64,000 nt of DNA from Diphasiastrum complanatum. Taxonomy: Eukaryota > Streptophyta > Lycopodiopsida > Lycopodiales > Lycopodiaceae. Both the position numbers and the translations under genes were made by a program. Below, piece by piece: positions 9,560 through 21,299 of the stretch. Positions within the stretch are counted from its first letter, which is position 1. Each line of letters starts with the position of its first letter. A model generated the notes under the pieces. The model was not told the DNA's origin, ran no database searches, and worked only from the letters and a program-made list of their open reading frames with translations. The stretch is taken from assembly GCA_029204225.1 (NCBI GenBank), contig CM055101.1, positions 3,325,184 to 3,389,183 on the forward strand, given 5' to 3'.

Positions 9560-12500
9560 CACGTTTTTGCCATTGATTTGTGTTCAAGAGAAATCTCGAA
9601 TTGTGGGGATTTTTTCGTTGTGTGATATGGAATCTTGAAACTTTTTCGAGAATTCATTGAAGTAAGCAACGATGTGCTGAAAGTCTAGATTATGCTTCTC
9701 GTTGATTCCCTTGTTTGAAGTGCGATCGGTTGTGTGGTAAGTGCACTACCAGGTATACAATCGGTTCGATTTTTAGACACTTCATATTGGTTTTTAGAAA
9801 GTAAATTTCCGATTTTCAATTCACCTGTGTTGCCATTTACTTCTTTAGGGACACTTTTTTGTTAGCAACAAAATCAATTAGCGTGAGTGATGGTTTTTAC
9901 GGTTTTTTGTTCTTCAAACAATGATCTAGGTGGTTTTGTTGGCTGTCTTTCACTTTTTTGTGAGTCAATTTTGGCCTGATTCAGAGGAAAAGCAAGAAAA
10001 GAAGCACAAAAAAGACTAATCACTAGTTGCTAGTCTTGGTGGTTTTTACAAGATTTGCATGTCGATTTCTTGATGGTTTACAAATTATCCTGGAGGTTTC
10101 TTCTATTTATCAGTGTTTTGCAGGGTGGAGTATTTCAGTAAAGCCATCTTTGTGATGGTATGAACAGTACAAAGCCCATCTTGTGGTTAAGGAGGGGTAG
10201 CCTGCAAATTGGTGTTTTGGAAAAATTTGGACAACATGTACCCTATTTTCCAGTTATGATAGAACTTGTGCATATGTAAATCTGTAAAAATTACTTGCTT
10301 ATGATCTTTGAAACACAAACTGTGGATTAAGCAAACTTTACAACGACCTAAAGCTTTTCTTACTGCAAAAATAGCAGTAGGAAGAGACTTTTGCATAGGA
10401 AATGCATTGTTAGAACTTATGATTTCTACAGAAAACAAGGCTCAGGCATTAGGAGTATGGAATAGCTGTAAAGTCGCCCTTGATGCATCTGAAATCTGCA
10501 AGAATAGTAAAAGGAATGCATGAATAGCTTTAAGCATATCAATGGGCATCCGAGAATTGAACATTTTGTCCAGAAATTTTTGGATTTTATTTACCAAGGT
10601 ATCATTTTTTTGAAAATAGACACGTAAAAAACGGCCCAGAAGTCTAGATGGACAACCCAAATTGGAACGAAAAAAGTTGTTTCTTACTGTGCTTGAAGCT
10701 GCGGGTGTACTAACACTGGTTGTTGTTAAGAACAAGAAAAAGTTAGCTCGTTCTTTCCCATTTCTATAATTTTTTACTCATGCATGTTATGATGATACTG
10801 TTATCTTTCTAGTGACCGTAAAGATTATGAAAAGGGGTGAAAGAATGTTTGATCTAGTTGAAGTTGAAATTTTCTAATAAATTCCCGAGAACTTCATATA
10901 CTTGTTTTATTTTTTGACACTTTGATCAGGAAGTGGAGGGCCTTCATGGAGGAAAAACTTGTGGTATGGGATGCAGGCGATTCCAAAATGAAAATCTGAA
11001 ACTAACTAGATCAGTTGACCGTAGTAAGGCCGTAAATCTAAGTGATGCCAAAAACTATTGGTCATAAAATGGGTGTTTTGTCAAAAATTTGAGATATTGG
11101 TCATGAACCCTTTTTGGATATCTCAAATTTACAAAACCGGAAACCCGGCAAGCTATTTCTTTAGAAATGATATATTGGTGAATTTCTTAACACATTAATT
11201 AGAATTTTTTATGCGATTCCTTGGAAGGTAATTTTAATCACCCGTTGACAATGGAGGATGTCACAGAAATGGTTAATGAAATTATTTTCTAAAATTGTTT
11301 TCTCTATTTGAATCTTCAAGAAATTCTTTTCTAATTTACGGATTAATTCTCAAGCTTGGTAACAAAGAAGATCTTTGGTTTAGTCACTGTGTTGGGACAT
11401 CATTGGTACTTGCTAACAATGATGCAACATTTCTTTGACTTCCTCAATTTTCTTGGATCTCTTATTTGAAACTTCTCCTGGGCAAATCTTGAATGATATG
11501 CACCCCTTGGGAACTCATGGCATTTCATGTTAAAAAGGGGGAGAAGTAGGAAGAAAAGAGACTAGTTATCAAGGAAAAGGATTTGTCAAATTTTTCAAAA
11601 GGAATTTGTTATAGATGACGGACCTGTTTTATAAATCAGAAATGATAGAATATTCAGATATTACAGAAATCCTTTAGAGATTATAGTTGATCTCTGGTAA
11701 AGATTTAAGAGGGAGAATTTTAGAAAGTACTCTTGCAGTAGAAAAGTGGCTGATAATAGGTCTAATTGATTTGTGTCAGAACTTGGTAATTCTATTGCAA
11801 GATGGGGGTTTGTTGAAACATGTTCCTTGCTAGAAACAGTCAACTTGATCTTAGTTTGGACTGAGATCCGTTCTTCTATTTGTTTCATTCTTTGTTCTCT
11901 CATTTGTATCAAGACTTTTCTTTGCTAGGAATTTAATACGAACGAATCAAGACCATGTAATGACATTCGATGGTGTGTCTAAACAAGCCGACATAGAATG
12001 TGTCATTTAAAACAATTCAATGGTTACATAGATATCCTAATATTAAAAAATAATAATAAATGCAACAAATGCGTTAGCTTTTAAAGCAAATCTCAATATC
12101 TTCTAGATTTGATGTTTGACCATCCGCTCTACTTCCATACTTCCACAAGTGATCACTGACAGTGCATCTTTGATGCATCACTTGCCCGTCGCATCTGTCA
12201 CAGGTGCACCACATTCGTTCTTGATAATAATTGGCCTACAAAAATTGTGATTATATTGTTTCTTGCAAAAATCCTTGCAAAAAACTCATTGTAGAATATG
12301 GTATGTTGACTTCACATAAAACTTATCTTATTGACATTCATCACTAGATTCTCAGTCTGATAAGCTGCACAAACATCCATCAAAACATTCAATGTCTAGT
12401 AAAGTATTTCAAATGTCTTAAACTTCTTGAATTTGTTCTTTGTCTTTAACAGATTTATAACCTCAGACTTAAGCATGCACATATTTGCAATAGAGACAAA

Positions 12501-12660
12501 TAAAGACAGGAGCAAGGGCTACTAAAAATAACAATATTTCTCTTTTTAGATCGTTTAGGACATTTCTTGGGTATTTTTACAAGGAAAACGAGAAAAAATG
12601 GGGTAGGTTGGAGATTTATACACGGGTGAGAACAGTTTGTACAAGGCGAGATTTTCATAT
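9560..12660. other. unassigned, mostly non-coding sequence
   Basis: Overlapping short ORFs on both strands (10187-10735, 11661-11912) show no recognisable motif and are probably chance. The first part may be the leader of the element with the primer site at 9538. I saw no repeat pair, RNA gene or promoter I could support. Confidence 0.5.
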
Positions 12661-12664
12661 ACAG

Positions 12665-13270
12665 GGGTCTGTTGGCACCGCGTCTAACCTACTTAACTAG
12701 ATCTAACCTAACTTTTATCTATCCTATGGTTGATAGATCTATTCTACAACTATGGCTATATATACTATGGGGCCTTAATCTAACCTAATTGGATCGTTCT
12801 AATTGTAAGCCTAATTAATCTAAGACCCCTAACTAAGCTACCTATCTAATTTAGATTTACCTAATCTAACCTACATAACTACCTATTCCTAAGGAAGTAA
12901 TCTAATCTCAGTTATGCTAATCTATGGATCACGGTTGGTTATTCTTGGGCTAAACTAATCCTAAGTCTATTCTAAGAATGCTATTTACCTAGGCTTACTC
13001 TAGCTAACTAGGGCCCAATTAATCACCTAACTAGTCTACCTAGAACTAAAGCTATCTAGCATACTAAATAGATCTAATCCAACCTAATTAGCCTATCTTA
13101 TGGGTCATCCATTCTAGATCTAATAGGGTCACCTAGGATCTAACTTCTAATTATCTAGATCTAAACTAAGATTAACAACTAACTATCCTATGCTGTTGTC
13201 TATCCTAATCGACAACTATCTGACTTCCCTAACTAGATAAATTGGACAAGGTTAACTAACTACACCTACC
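12665..13270. repeat. CTAA-rich, strand-asymmetric block
   Basis: By eye the tetramer CTAA occurs about 35 times in roughly 580 bases of the plus strand, often as TCTAACCTAA or CTAACTAG, while G is scarce. There is no fixed period and it is not the plant telomere repeat CCCTAAA. Stop codons are frequent in the frames examined. It abuts the gypsy relic at 13275-13830 and may be a non-coding end of that element. Confidence 0.65.
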
Positions 13271-13274
13271 TAGA

Positions 13275-13830
13275 CTATGTAACGGGGTGTTGATGGCTCA
13301 TCGTGAGAAGGGATGGCGCTTCAGGCACATCCCTTAGCTGAACATCAGTTGGATAGTAGCGACACAACCTGCTGCCATTACCAGGCATATCACACAATTT
13401 GCCTTGCAGGTCGGCGAGAATGACTGTGCCATTAGGTCGAGTCTCTACTACCTTGTACGGTCTTTCTCCTTGAAGTATTGTCAATTTCCATCCTTTTCAA
13501 AGCTTGGTCAAGTTTCTTGACGCTTCTAGATGGCTTCAAACCCAGTTGTGCGAAGGTGGTGGGAGCTTTTCCTTTTCTTTGTTCGCTAGCGACTTTCATG
13601 GATCTAGTACTTTGGGATCTTGGGCAGGGTTGAAACTGTGAGGATCTACATATATGAGAAAATTCTCATCCTCGTATTCACGATCTTCCTCTAGGGTGAA
13701 GTCCTGAAGAACTTTTATCTCCTTCTCACTATAGACTCCTTGTAGTGGCTCTTTTGGGGTATAACATCTAGGCTCATCATAAAAAGTGATTCGGAGTCTT
13801 GATGGCCTTAGCTGGGCTTCTTCGTTGGTT
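13275..13830 (-). pseudogene. gypsy pol C-terminal relic
   Basis: On the minus strand the last 69 codons contain GERPYKVVE, a GTVILADLQGK segment and NGSRLCRYYP. This matches the layout of the integrase tail in gypsy pol (GPYKV...GAxxLxDxxGK...VNxxRLKxYY). Upstream (13490-13830) acidic and Lys-rich pieces continue with stops. No catalytic domain remains. Confidence 0.5.
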
Positions 13831-13906
13831 TTGCTAGTCTTTTGATCGAGATATCATCTTCATCGGAGAATTGTTGTATTTGCATAATAGGAAAACACAC
13901 AAGCAA

Positions 13907-14820
13907 ATGGATCAAACCAATGAAAACCCAACATTTGATCTATCAAACCCATCCAATGTGGCACAAGCTCTTGAACTTTTATACCAACAAATTCAAGCCA
14001 CTAATAAGCAGCTTCTTGAAACTATTCAAAGAAACCAAGACTTAGAGTCTAGTTTAGCCAATCAGAAGAAGCCTATAGTTCCACCTCCTGTAAAAGTGTT
14101 TGAGGGGGAGAAGAAAGATAGGAATTTACAAGTGGTAAGTTCTTGGCTGAATGTTTGGAACAAATACTTTGCCATGAACCAATTCCCTGAATCTGAGAAG
14201 TTATCCACTGTAACCATGTTCCTTGAAGGAAGAGCCTTAGTTTGGTGGGATGACTTAGTTGCAAAGGGCAATCAACCTTGTACATGGGATGATTTTTGCA
14301 AGCTTTTTAGGGATTATTTTCTACCACTTTTAGATGACTATGAACACTTCCAAAAGTTGAGTCATCTAACCATGAATAAAGGTTTGGAACAATTTATTCA
14401 AGATTTTCATGAGTACCTGAATCCACTTTATAGTGATATTCCACCTAAGATACAAATGTTAATATTTATTGATGGGTTACCAAAAGATTATCAAGTGGAT
14501 GTTCATAGGAACCATCCAAAAACCCTAGAAGATGCTATTAGGACTGCAAAATACTTTGATGACACCTAAGCCACCTAGGGGTCAACAGCCTAATGAGCAG
14601 AAAAAAGGTTTTCAATTTAAGAGGAAGGATAGGGAAGTTGTTAATGAAACACATCCCAATTCCAACAATCCTAATAAAACCAAGAAAAACTTTAAAAACC
14701 ATCATGGTGGCAATGATAAAGCTGAAGCTCGTAAGAAGAACCTATGCTTCAAGTGCAATGGCGAGGGTCGCCTTGCACGTGATTGCGTCAAAAACAAGCT
14801 TCAACCTCAAGTAATCTATC
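13907..14820 (+). pseudogene. gypsy gag
   Basis: The first ATG is at 13907 (MDQTNENPTF); an upstream TTG is not a plausible start. The first frame runs to 14569 with the retrotransposon gag domain: WLNVWNKYF, a FLEGRALVWWDD core, then FIQDFHEYL and IFIDGLPKDY. A frameshift near 14535-14569 moves to a basic nucleocapsid part (KKGFQFKRKDRE) and a zinc knuckle CFKCNGEGRLARDC at about 14747-14788. In that knuckle the expected His of CX2CX4HX4C is Arg, so zinc binding is probably lost. The frame closes at 14904. Confidence 0.8.
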
Positions 14821-14954
14821 TCGAAGTAATGAGATGGATGTTAGATAGGGGATATCTCTTTGAAGACTTGAGAGACAGGTGGGACATCATGGAGTATCAG
14901 AGCTAGCAAGACTTCCTCTTCTCAAATCACAAGCCCATCCTCTTCACTCTTGCA

Positions 14955-15222
14955 CAAGAAGCAAGGCCTAGGAGTTATGGTTGGTTTAGGACCGATCCTA
15001 AACTGCTGGAAAAGAAGGGCACCAAAGAAGTGGGGCTTCATCTTGGATATTCTCAGGACTCTAGGCTTTGGCCCTCGTTTCATTGGTTCCATCTCTATGC
15101 TATTGAGGGATGCCACAACTAAGGTGATCTTGAATGGAAAATGGACAGGGTCTCTTCAGTTGGAGAGGTGCATCAGACATGGGTGCCGACTAGGTCCCTA
15201 TCTTTTCATTCTAAGACATGTT
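14955..15222 (+). mobile_element. LINE (non-LTR) reverse transcriptase fragment
   Basis: A frame of about 90 codons shows the L1-type RT sequence WGFILDILRTLGFGPRFIG, then a MLLRDATTKVILNG segment, an ERCIRHGCRLGPYLF block (family consensus: rGlRQGdPLSPyLF), and a stop. This is unlike gypsy RT and interrupts the gag-protease part of the gypsy element. Only RT blocks 3-4 remain. The Gln of RQGCP is His, so it is also decayed. Confidence 0.75.
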
Positions 15223-15260
15223 TAATAAAAATGAGACTTGTGCAAGTCTCATTTTTATTA
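15223..15260. repeat. perfect 17-bp inverted repeat, 4-nt loop
   Basis: The arms at 15223-15239 and 15244-15260 (ATGAGACTT...AAGTCTCAT core) are exact complements around GTGC. It sits immediately after the LINE fragment. Confidence 0.9.
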
Positions 15261-15339
15261 TAGTCCTTAGTTCTTTAGTTTTTGGTCCTAATGAAAAAGT
15301 GAGAAAAAATACCGTGTGACAATGGCATCGAGAAGTAAT

Positions 15340-17010
15340 TCCAATTTGATGGATTTTATTGTTCCTGATGTAGAATTGCACATTTAGGATTATTCTGAAA
15401 AACTAGAATTCCATGTTGTTCAATTAGCTAATGTAGATATTGTTCTTGGGCAACAATGGCATTTTGATAAGAACAGATCATTGAGAATTGATTTTGTTGA
15501 GAAATCTTTATCTTTTATGCATGAGAATTCTTTAATTAAGATCAAGTCTAGTTTAAGTGTTGACACTAAAAATATTAACCCTTATTCTAAACGAGAACTT
15601 AATTCTATTATGAAGAATTCTGATTTTAAAGTTTATTTATGTTTTCATAATGATATCATTTGCTGCAATGATGAAGAACTTAACATAAATGCCATGAATA
15701 TACCCAGTGAGAACACTACAGAATTTGAAGCCTATGATGAACTTAGGTAGGAATTCAATGATGTTTTTTTGACCTTCCTGTAGGTTTACCACCAGAAAGG
15801 ACAGTTGATCATAAAATTGACCTAATACCTGGAGCAATTCCAATCACACAGCGGCCTTATAGGATGAGTGCATTGGAAGATGCTTAGGTAAATAGGAAAT
15901 TACATGATTACCTGAAAAAGGGGTGGGTACAACCTAGTAGGTCTCCTTGGGCATCACCAATGGTTCTGGTGGCCAAGAAGGATGGGACTATAAGGTTTTG
16001 CGTCGACTATAAGAAATTGAACAAGGTAACCGTTAAGAACATATATCCACTGTCACGGATGGATGATCTAATAGAGTATCTTGGTGGTGCTGGGTGCTTA
16101 CCAAGATAGATTTAAGATCGGGCTACCATCAGATATGCATTAAGGCAGAAGATATACCAAAAACCGAGTTTCGAACTCGCTTTGGTCACTACAAATTTTT
16201 GGTGTTGCCTTTTGGTTTGACCAATGCACTGGCAACTTTCCAACAAATGATGAATGATTTGTTTAGGCCATATTTGGGAAGATTCGTAGTGGTATTCTTA
16301 GATGATATCCTAGTGTTTACTAAGACTTTGGCAGAACATAAAGAGCATCTTAGAATTGTCTTGGACATTCTAATAAGGGAAAAGCTCTTTTCCAAGGAGT
16401 CTAAGTGTGACTTTTTTGCTAAGGAATTGTCCTACTTGGGGCATAAGATTTCCGAACGGAGGGTGGAGATTGAGGCTGATCATATTCAGAGGGTTATTGA
16501 TGGCCTATTCTCACCACAGTTCGGGAAATCAAGTCTTTCTTGGGGTTTGTGGGATTTTTTCGTCGGCATATTCCCCAATTTGCTCGATTGGCATTTCCCC
16601 TTACCCAGGCCTTGAAAGGCTATAAGAAGCTAAGCCGGAGGGCTAAGAGTCCACTAGTGGTGTGGACGGAGGATATGAATAATTGCTTTGAGTTGCTTAA
16701 GAAAAGTGTCACTTCGGCACCAATACTAATCATTGGCGATCCTAACAAGACTTTTGTGGTTAGGATCGATGCCAGTGATTATGCTATTGGAGCTGTTTTG
16801 ATGCAGGATGGACATCTTGTGGCTTATGAAAGCAAAAACTCAATCCTGCTCAGTCTAGGTATTGTACCTATGAGAAGGAACTGTTTGCAATTGTTCATTC
16901 CTTGAAAATTTGGCGACATTATTTGTATGGAGCCAGATTTGAAGTTTTGACGGATGATCAAACTCTTCGATATTTCTGTGATGCTATAGATTTAAAGGGG
17001 GGGCAAGCTA
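15340..17010 (+). pseudogene. gypsy protease remnant, reverse transcriptase and RNase H
   Basis: The protease tail is visible (VDIVLGQQWHF, about 15433) but no DTG/DSG active site precedes it. RT begins near 15790 with a [10 protein letters not shown]-like block and RPYRMS; a TAG follows at about 15886. [13 protein letters not shown] and [11 protein letters not shown] are intact. A frameshift leads to the frame at 16094 with [22 protein letters not shown] and the catalytic FLDD. Another shift near 16520 leads to GFVGFFRRHI and RNase H (VVRIDASDYAIGAVL, about 16760). A further shift near 16840 gives the YEKELFAIVHSLKIWRHYL block. The element cannot make active RT. Confidence 0.85.
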
Positions 17011-17011
17011 G

Positions 17012-18418
17012 ATGGTTGAGCTGATGCAAATCTTTGACTTTTCTATACGTTATTGTAAAGGATGTCAAAATACTCTAGCGGATGCTTTGAGTCGGTTGAC
17101 GGTTATTAATCAGGTGTGCTTTACTGTTATAGAACCGAAGTTGTTTCAGTCTCTTCAAGGACTATATGAGTCCGATCCTTTTTTTGGAAAGTATTGGCAA
17201 AAAGTACTTTTGGGGGTCGATTCAGGTTTGCAAGATTCCTCGAATCAGGGAAAGACTGAAACGGATTTCCTAATTCGAAACATGATTTTGTTTCGTAAAG
17301 GAAAGGTGTGTGTACCGGAGAATGACATTGTAAGGGCCCAAATCTTGCGTGAGTGTCATGATAGTCCATGCGTAGGATATCCGGGTATACAAAGAACACT
17401 TGACTTAGTTCGAAGGCAATTTTGGTGGCCTAAGATGAAAAGTCAGGTAGAAACCTATGTACTTAAATATACTAAGTGCCAGTTAAATAAAGCAGAGAGG
17501 CTAAAAGCTAGTGGCCTATTACATCCTTTAGATATTCCTACCGGAAAGTGGAAAAGTATATCTATGGATTTTGTGGTCGGACTTCCACGTATAGGGAAGG
17601 GCCACGATTCGGTTTGGGTCATTGTTGACAGACTTACGAAGTTTGCTCAATTTATCCCAACGAAAACAAATGTTAAAGCTTCAGAACTAGCTCAACTGTT
17701 TGTTGAGAAGCTTTTTCGACTATACGGGCTGCCTTGTGATATTGTTAGTGACCGTGACCCAAAATTCACTAGGAATTTTTGGCAAGCAGTATTTAAAAAG
17801 TTGGAAACAACTTTAAGTTTGAGTTCTACAGATTATCCGAAATCAGACGATCAAATGGAAAGGACCAATCAGACGATGGAGGATATGCTTCGAACATATG
17901 TGGGCCATCGGCAGTCTGATTGGGAACAATACCTTCCATTGGTGGAGCTTGCATATAACAGTGCAAAACATTCAGTGACCGGATTCAGCCCTTTCATGCT
18001 TATGTATGGTTTTCAACCTCGATCGCCAATTAGTGTTGGCATGAAAAACCTACGGGTGCAAGCCGCAGCTAATTTTCTTGTGGATATGCAAGAAATGTTA
18101 CAGCTAGCTAAAGATGGCATAAGAAGTGCCCAGGACTGGGCAAGGCACTATGTTGACCTATCTCGGAAGCACAAGGTATTCATGGTCAACGACTGGATGT
18201 TTTTGAGAGTCCCTAGTCACTCTAGGGGCTTGAAAACTATTAAGTGTGCGAAGTTGGTGCCTAGGTATTGCGATCCTTTTAAGGTTATCCAAGTGATAAA
18301 CAAGGTCGCATATAAACTAGACCTTCCAGCTAACGTTGGAATTCATACTGTTTTCTACATTAGTAAGTTGAAACCCTCGTTGGGGGTTGGGAGACCCTGG
18401 TCCCTGTGGAAGATCTAG
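17012..18418 (+). pseudogene. gypsy integrase
   Basis: This 468-codon frame covers the end of RNase H (NTLADALSRL) and the integrase. The zinc domain reads HDSPCVGYPG...VLKYTKCQ. The second His is Tyr and the first Cys is Tyr, so two of four HHCC ligands are lost. The catalytic core shows SMDFVVGLPR (D), IVSDRDPKF (D) and SDDQMERTNQT (E), so the DDE residues are present. The C-terminal part ends at YISKLKPSLG, where a frameshift separates it from the chromodomain. The frame is long because integrase has decayed mainly by missense changes. Confidence 0.85.
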
Positions 18419-18606
18419 TGGAATTTCTTCGTGATGAGTCCGTGAGTGGACCACCTGAACCCGAGGCAATTGTTAATGGCCGGCAGAGAACTCTTTGGGA
18501 ATTTTTAGTCAGGTGGAGGGGCAAATCAGAAGAGGAGGATGCCTGGGAAAAGGAGACTGATCTCCAAAAGAATTTTCCAAATTTTTTCCTACAAGAAAAA
18601 AATTAA
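18406..18606 (+). pseudogene. integrase C-terminal chromodomain
   Basis: In the frame shifted relative to the integrase, GRQRTLWEFLVRWRGKSEEE and DAWEKETDLQ match the chromodomain fold consensus (VRWKG...ATWE...L). This defines a chromovirus; the domain targets integration to modified chromatin in related elements. The frame break near 18405 removes it from the integrase product. The polypurine tract begins right after the stop. Confidence 0.8.
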
Positions 18607-18622
18607 GTTTAGGGGAAAAGAA

Positions 18623-19427
18623 TGTTACATACCTATGTAACTAGCAATACTTCAGACCCCTAATAGTCCATTTAGTGTTGGGGGCTAAATGGCAAGGTAC
18701 CCTTAGGATTAAGGGTATGTGCCCTTGGATAATGGACATGCAAGTGACTATACCTTAGTTGGAGGTATGGAGTCACGTGACCCTTGGATAAGGGATACCC
18801 TTAGTATTAAGGATAGGTGTCTTAGATTAAGGTACTAGTGTCCTTGGTTAAGGGCAGGTAGGTGTCTATGCCTTGGATGGAGGTATGGAACCTAGTGAGG
18901 TGTTAGAAAGTCATTGGATGACTAAACCTTGGGCCTCAACCTTGAACCATATCACTTTATTGGTCTTGGACCAAAGTATACTTGCACAACTTGGGCAATG
19001 GGACCTAGTAGGAGGGCTCTCTTCTAAAGTGTCCATTGAGTTTCCAACTCCCACAATAAATGCATTCAAAGAGTCATAGGTTATGGAAGGAGTCTCTTGA
19101 CATTCCATAAGTCTATGGAGGCTCTTGGAGATTCTTTAACTCCCCTAGGCTTCTCTCTCTCTCATTGGATGAGCATGGAACTCCATAGTGCATTGGAGAG
19201 GTCCATGGGCCATCTATATGAGGGTAGTAGGGTGCCCATTGGGAGGGGGAGATCTCTGTTGTTTGCTTTGTTTATGCTCTAGTGTTGCTACTAGTGTGTA
19301 GAGTGCTTTCTTGTGGTAGTATGCTAGAGGTTTGGATCTTGCTTATGGTATGGGACATAAGTAGGGTTTGGATCTTGATTATGCTATGGAGTGTTGTGGT
19401 ATGCTTGTGATTTGTTTATGGTTAGCA
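18623..19427 (+). repeat. gypsy 3' LTR (about 805 bp)
   Basis: It starts TGTTACATACC after the polypurine tract and ends ...GGTTAGCA just before copia integrase sequence. A TATA-like CTATATGAGGG lies near 19214. The first 260 bases carry interspersed short repeats of CCTTGGATAAGGG and GGAGGTATGG. No 5' partner is present, so the right boundary is inferred from the TG...CA ends and the resumption of copia coding sequence. Confidence 0.65.
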
Positions 19428-19432
19428 AGGGG

Positions 19433-20478
19433 CTCTGCCACACCATTGTGCTGTGGTGTGTAGGCTACAGTCTTCAAGTGAAGTATGCCTCTACTGGTGC
19501 AAAACTCAGCAAAGCATTTGGAGACATATTCTCCTCCTTTGTCTGTTCTCATCTACTTCACCTTCTTGTGAGTCCATTTCTCAGCCCAATTCACGAACTC
19601 TGTGAATTTGTCTAGGGTCTCTGATTTGTTGTGAATAAAATACACGGCTGCAAACTTGCTGAAATCGTCGATGAAAGTGATGTACCTCCCAAGGAACCAC
19701 ATCAAACGGTCCACAAATGTCAAAGTGTACCAATTCCAAGAGTTCTTTCATTCTAAAAGAGTCCTTGGTAAATGGTATTCGACATCTGGCCTTTGTTACA
19801 GGCATTACAAGACTTCAAGCATGCTGCATCTTTGATGTTGACACCAGTGAATGCTCCGCTCCGACTAGCGTTGTATAGAGCGATTGTATTCATGTGATAC
19901 AGCCTCCTGTGCCATGTAATATCCATCGATTCGTTGATCTAGTGAACTTACTCAACCACTTTGTAGGTGTCACCTTCAAAGGCGACTCTCAGTCTTGCAT
20001 CTACCATCTTAGCAACAGATAGTAGGTCCTTCTGAAGAGTGGGCACGTACAGAGCGTCGTCGAGCCTTCTGTCTCTTCCTTTGGTGCTTAACCACAACGC
20101 TTCGATTTCGTTGACTATGTGTTTGAAACCATCTCCCAAAATTATGTATCTGGAGGATTCTGATTCTTGATAATCAGTGATCATGTGCCTTGTTGTCATG
20201 AAGTGTGACGTTGCACCTGAATCAATAATTATCTCTTGTGTATATGAAGTTGATGTCGCACAAACATTAGCACACAAGTAAGTTGCTGGGTTCTTGCTGT
20301 TGTTGGCTCTGTCTTCGGCCATCTTGGAGGACTCTGGTAACTCCACATAGGATGAGCTATTATTGCTCTCCCATCTGCTCTGAGCTTTCTTGTTTCTGGA
20401 ATTTTGGTTGTAGTCAACGGTTGCGTGACCCTTCTTGTAACAGTGGATGCACTCTATTTTTTTGGATTGAGCCAACAC
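19433..20478 (-). pseudogene. copia nucleocapsid zinc knuckle, protease and integrase start
   Basis: On the minus strand, CIHCYKKGHATVDY (20450-20410) is a zinc knuckle with the last Cys changed to Tyr. The copia protease motif IIIDSGATSHF follows at about 20225, then YVPTLQKDLLSV. The integrase entry follows as a decayed WHRRLYHMN and CNAC. Near 19440-19550 another frame reads RTDKGGEYVSK and TPQHNGVAE, the second D and the E of the DDE triad. The coding sequence stops abruptly at 19433 where the gypsy LTR begins, so the gypsy element interrupts or abuts this copia. Frames are broken several times. Confidence 0.8.
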
Positions 20479-20731
20479 TTATCAATAGTGTGGCCTTCTC
20501 GTGTGCATCTCGTACAGGTTTTCTTCTCACCATTCTATAGTCTCAATTTATTTCTGCTCTTCCACTTGTTTTCTTTCACTTCCTCTAACTTCTACTTTCA
20601 ATCTTGTCTTTGGTCTGACTCCCTCTTAGGCTTGAAATTCTTCTTCTGCTTCTCTTTGTTGCTATAGAGAGCTTGATCAGAGTGGCTTCCACCTCTTCTC
20701 TGATTCCGATCACAACCTTCTCAAGGGTCAT

Positions 20732-21262
20732 CTATGGATCTTTAACAAGTAGTGTTTGGGTCATTTGATACAATCTTGGCAGCAGGTATGTGAGTTGCTT
20801 CTCTGTTGAGACTGCATTTTCTTCTCCAGAATTGTGTACCGAGAGGAACAGGTCCTTCATTTTTCTGATAAAGGAGGTGAGGTCTTTACCATCCCATCTC
20901 AGATTGGTCAGCTGATCTTCAAGAAGCATAATTTGGCTTCATGATTTTGTTTGAAATTTGGTCAGCAAAGCATCCCACATTTCTCTTGCTTTAGAGAGTG
21001 TGGCTAGATCAAGTGTTAAGCTATCTTCGATGGAGGACGACAACATGGCTACTACCTTGTCGTTCTTCTCTCTCCATTCCCATAGCTCTTTGCCGGTGGT
21101 TGTGGGCATCTCTTCTGTGCCATCAACCCCAGGCCATAAACCTTCTCCTTTCAGTATGAGAGAAGTCTTCACCTTCCATGCTAGGAAGTTTGATCCTGAA
21201 GAGTCAAGGATCATGCAGACCTTTGATTGGCTTCGACCCGACTGTCTGGTGATGGCAATCAT
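20732..21262 (-). pseudogene. copia gag
   Basis: The minus frame from 21262 contains GSNFLAWKVKTSLILKGEGL, the copia gag entry, and a KAREMWDALLTKFQ helix. After a stop near 20939 a frame continues with LTNLRWDGKDLTSFIRKM and LLPRLYQMTQTLL, the UBN2-type gag domain. It is upstream of, and co-linear with, the zinc knuckle/protease at 20478-19948. Confidence 0.8.
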
Positions 21263-21299
21263 GTTCAGAGATCACTGTTGCAGAATGAAAGGCCAGATA

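Larger units (their letters stand above)
13907..19427 (+). mobile_element. decayed Ty3/gypsy chromovirus (no 5' LTR found)
   Basis: Gene order gag, protease remnant, RT, RNase H, integrase, chromodomain and 3' LTR is the chromovirus order. Breaks are frequent: a gag frameshift near 14560, a LINE fragment at 14955-15222, loss of the protease active site, a TAG in RT near 15886, frameshifts near 16520, 16840 and 18405, and changed zinc-binding residues. A polypurine tract (AGGGGAAAAG) precedes the 3' LTR at 18623. A matching 5' LTR was not found upstream; the sequence before 13870 belongs to another gypsy relic. Confidence 0.85.

Noticed and set aside
10187-10735. Overlapping ORFs on both strands as a gene
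   Set aside because: No conserved motif, neither frame continues beyond about 100 codons, and no splice pattern is apparent.
12665-13270. Interstitial telomere repeat
   Set aside because: The plant unit CCCTAAA is not repeated; the block is CTAA-rich without a period.
19428-19432. AGGGG as target duplication of the gypsy LTR
   Set aside because: It does not fit the expected copia codons after NGVAE, and no 5' partner exists.
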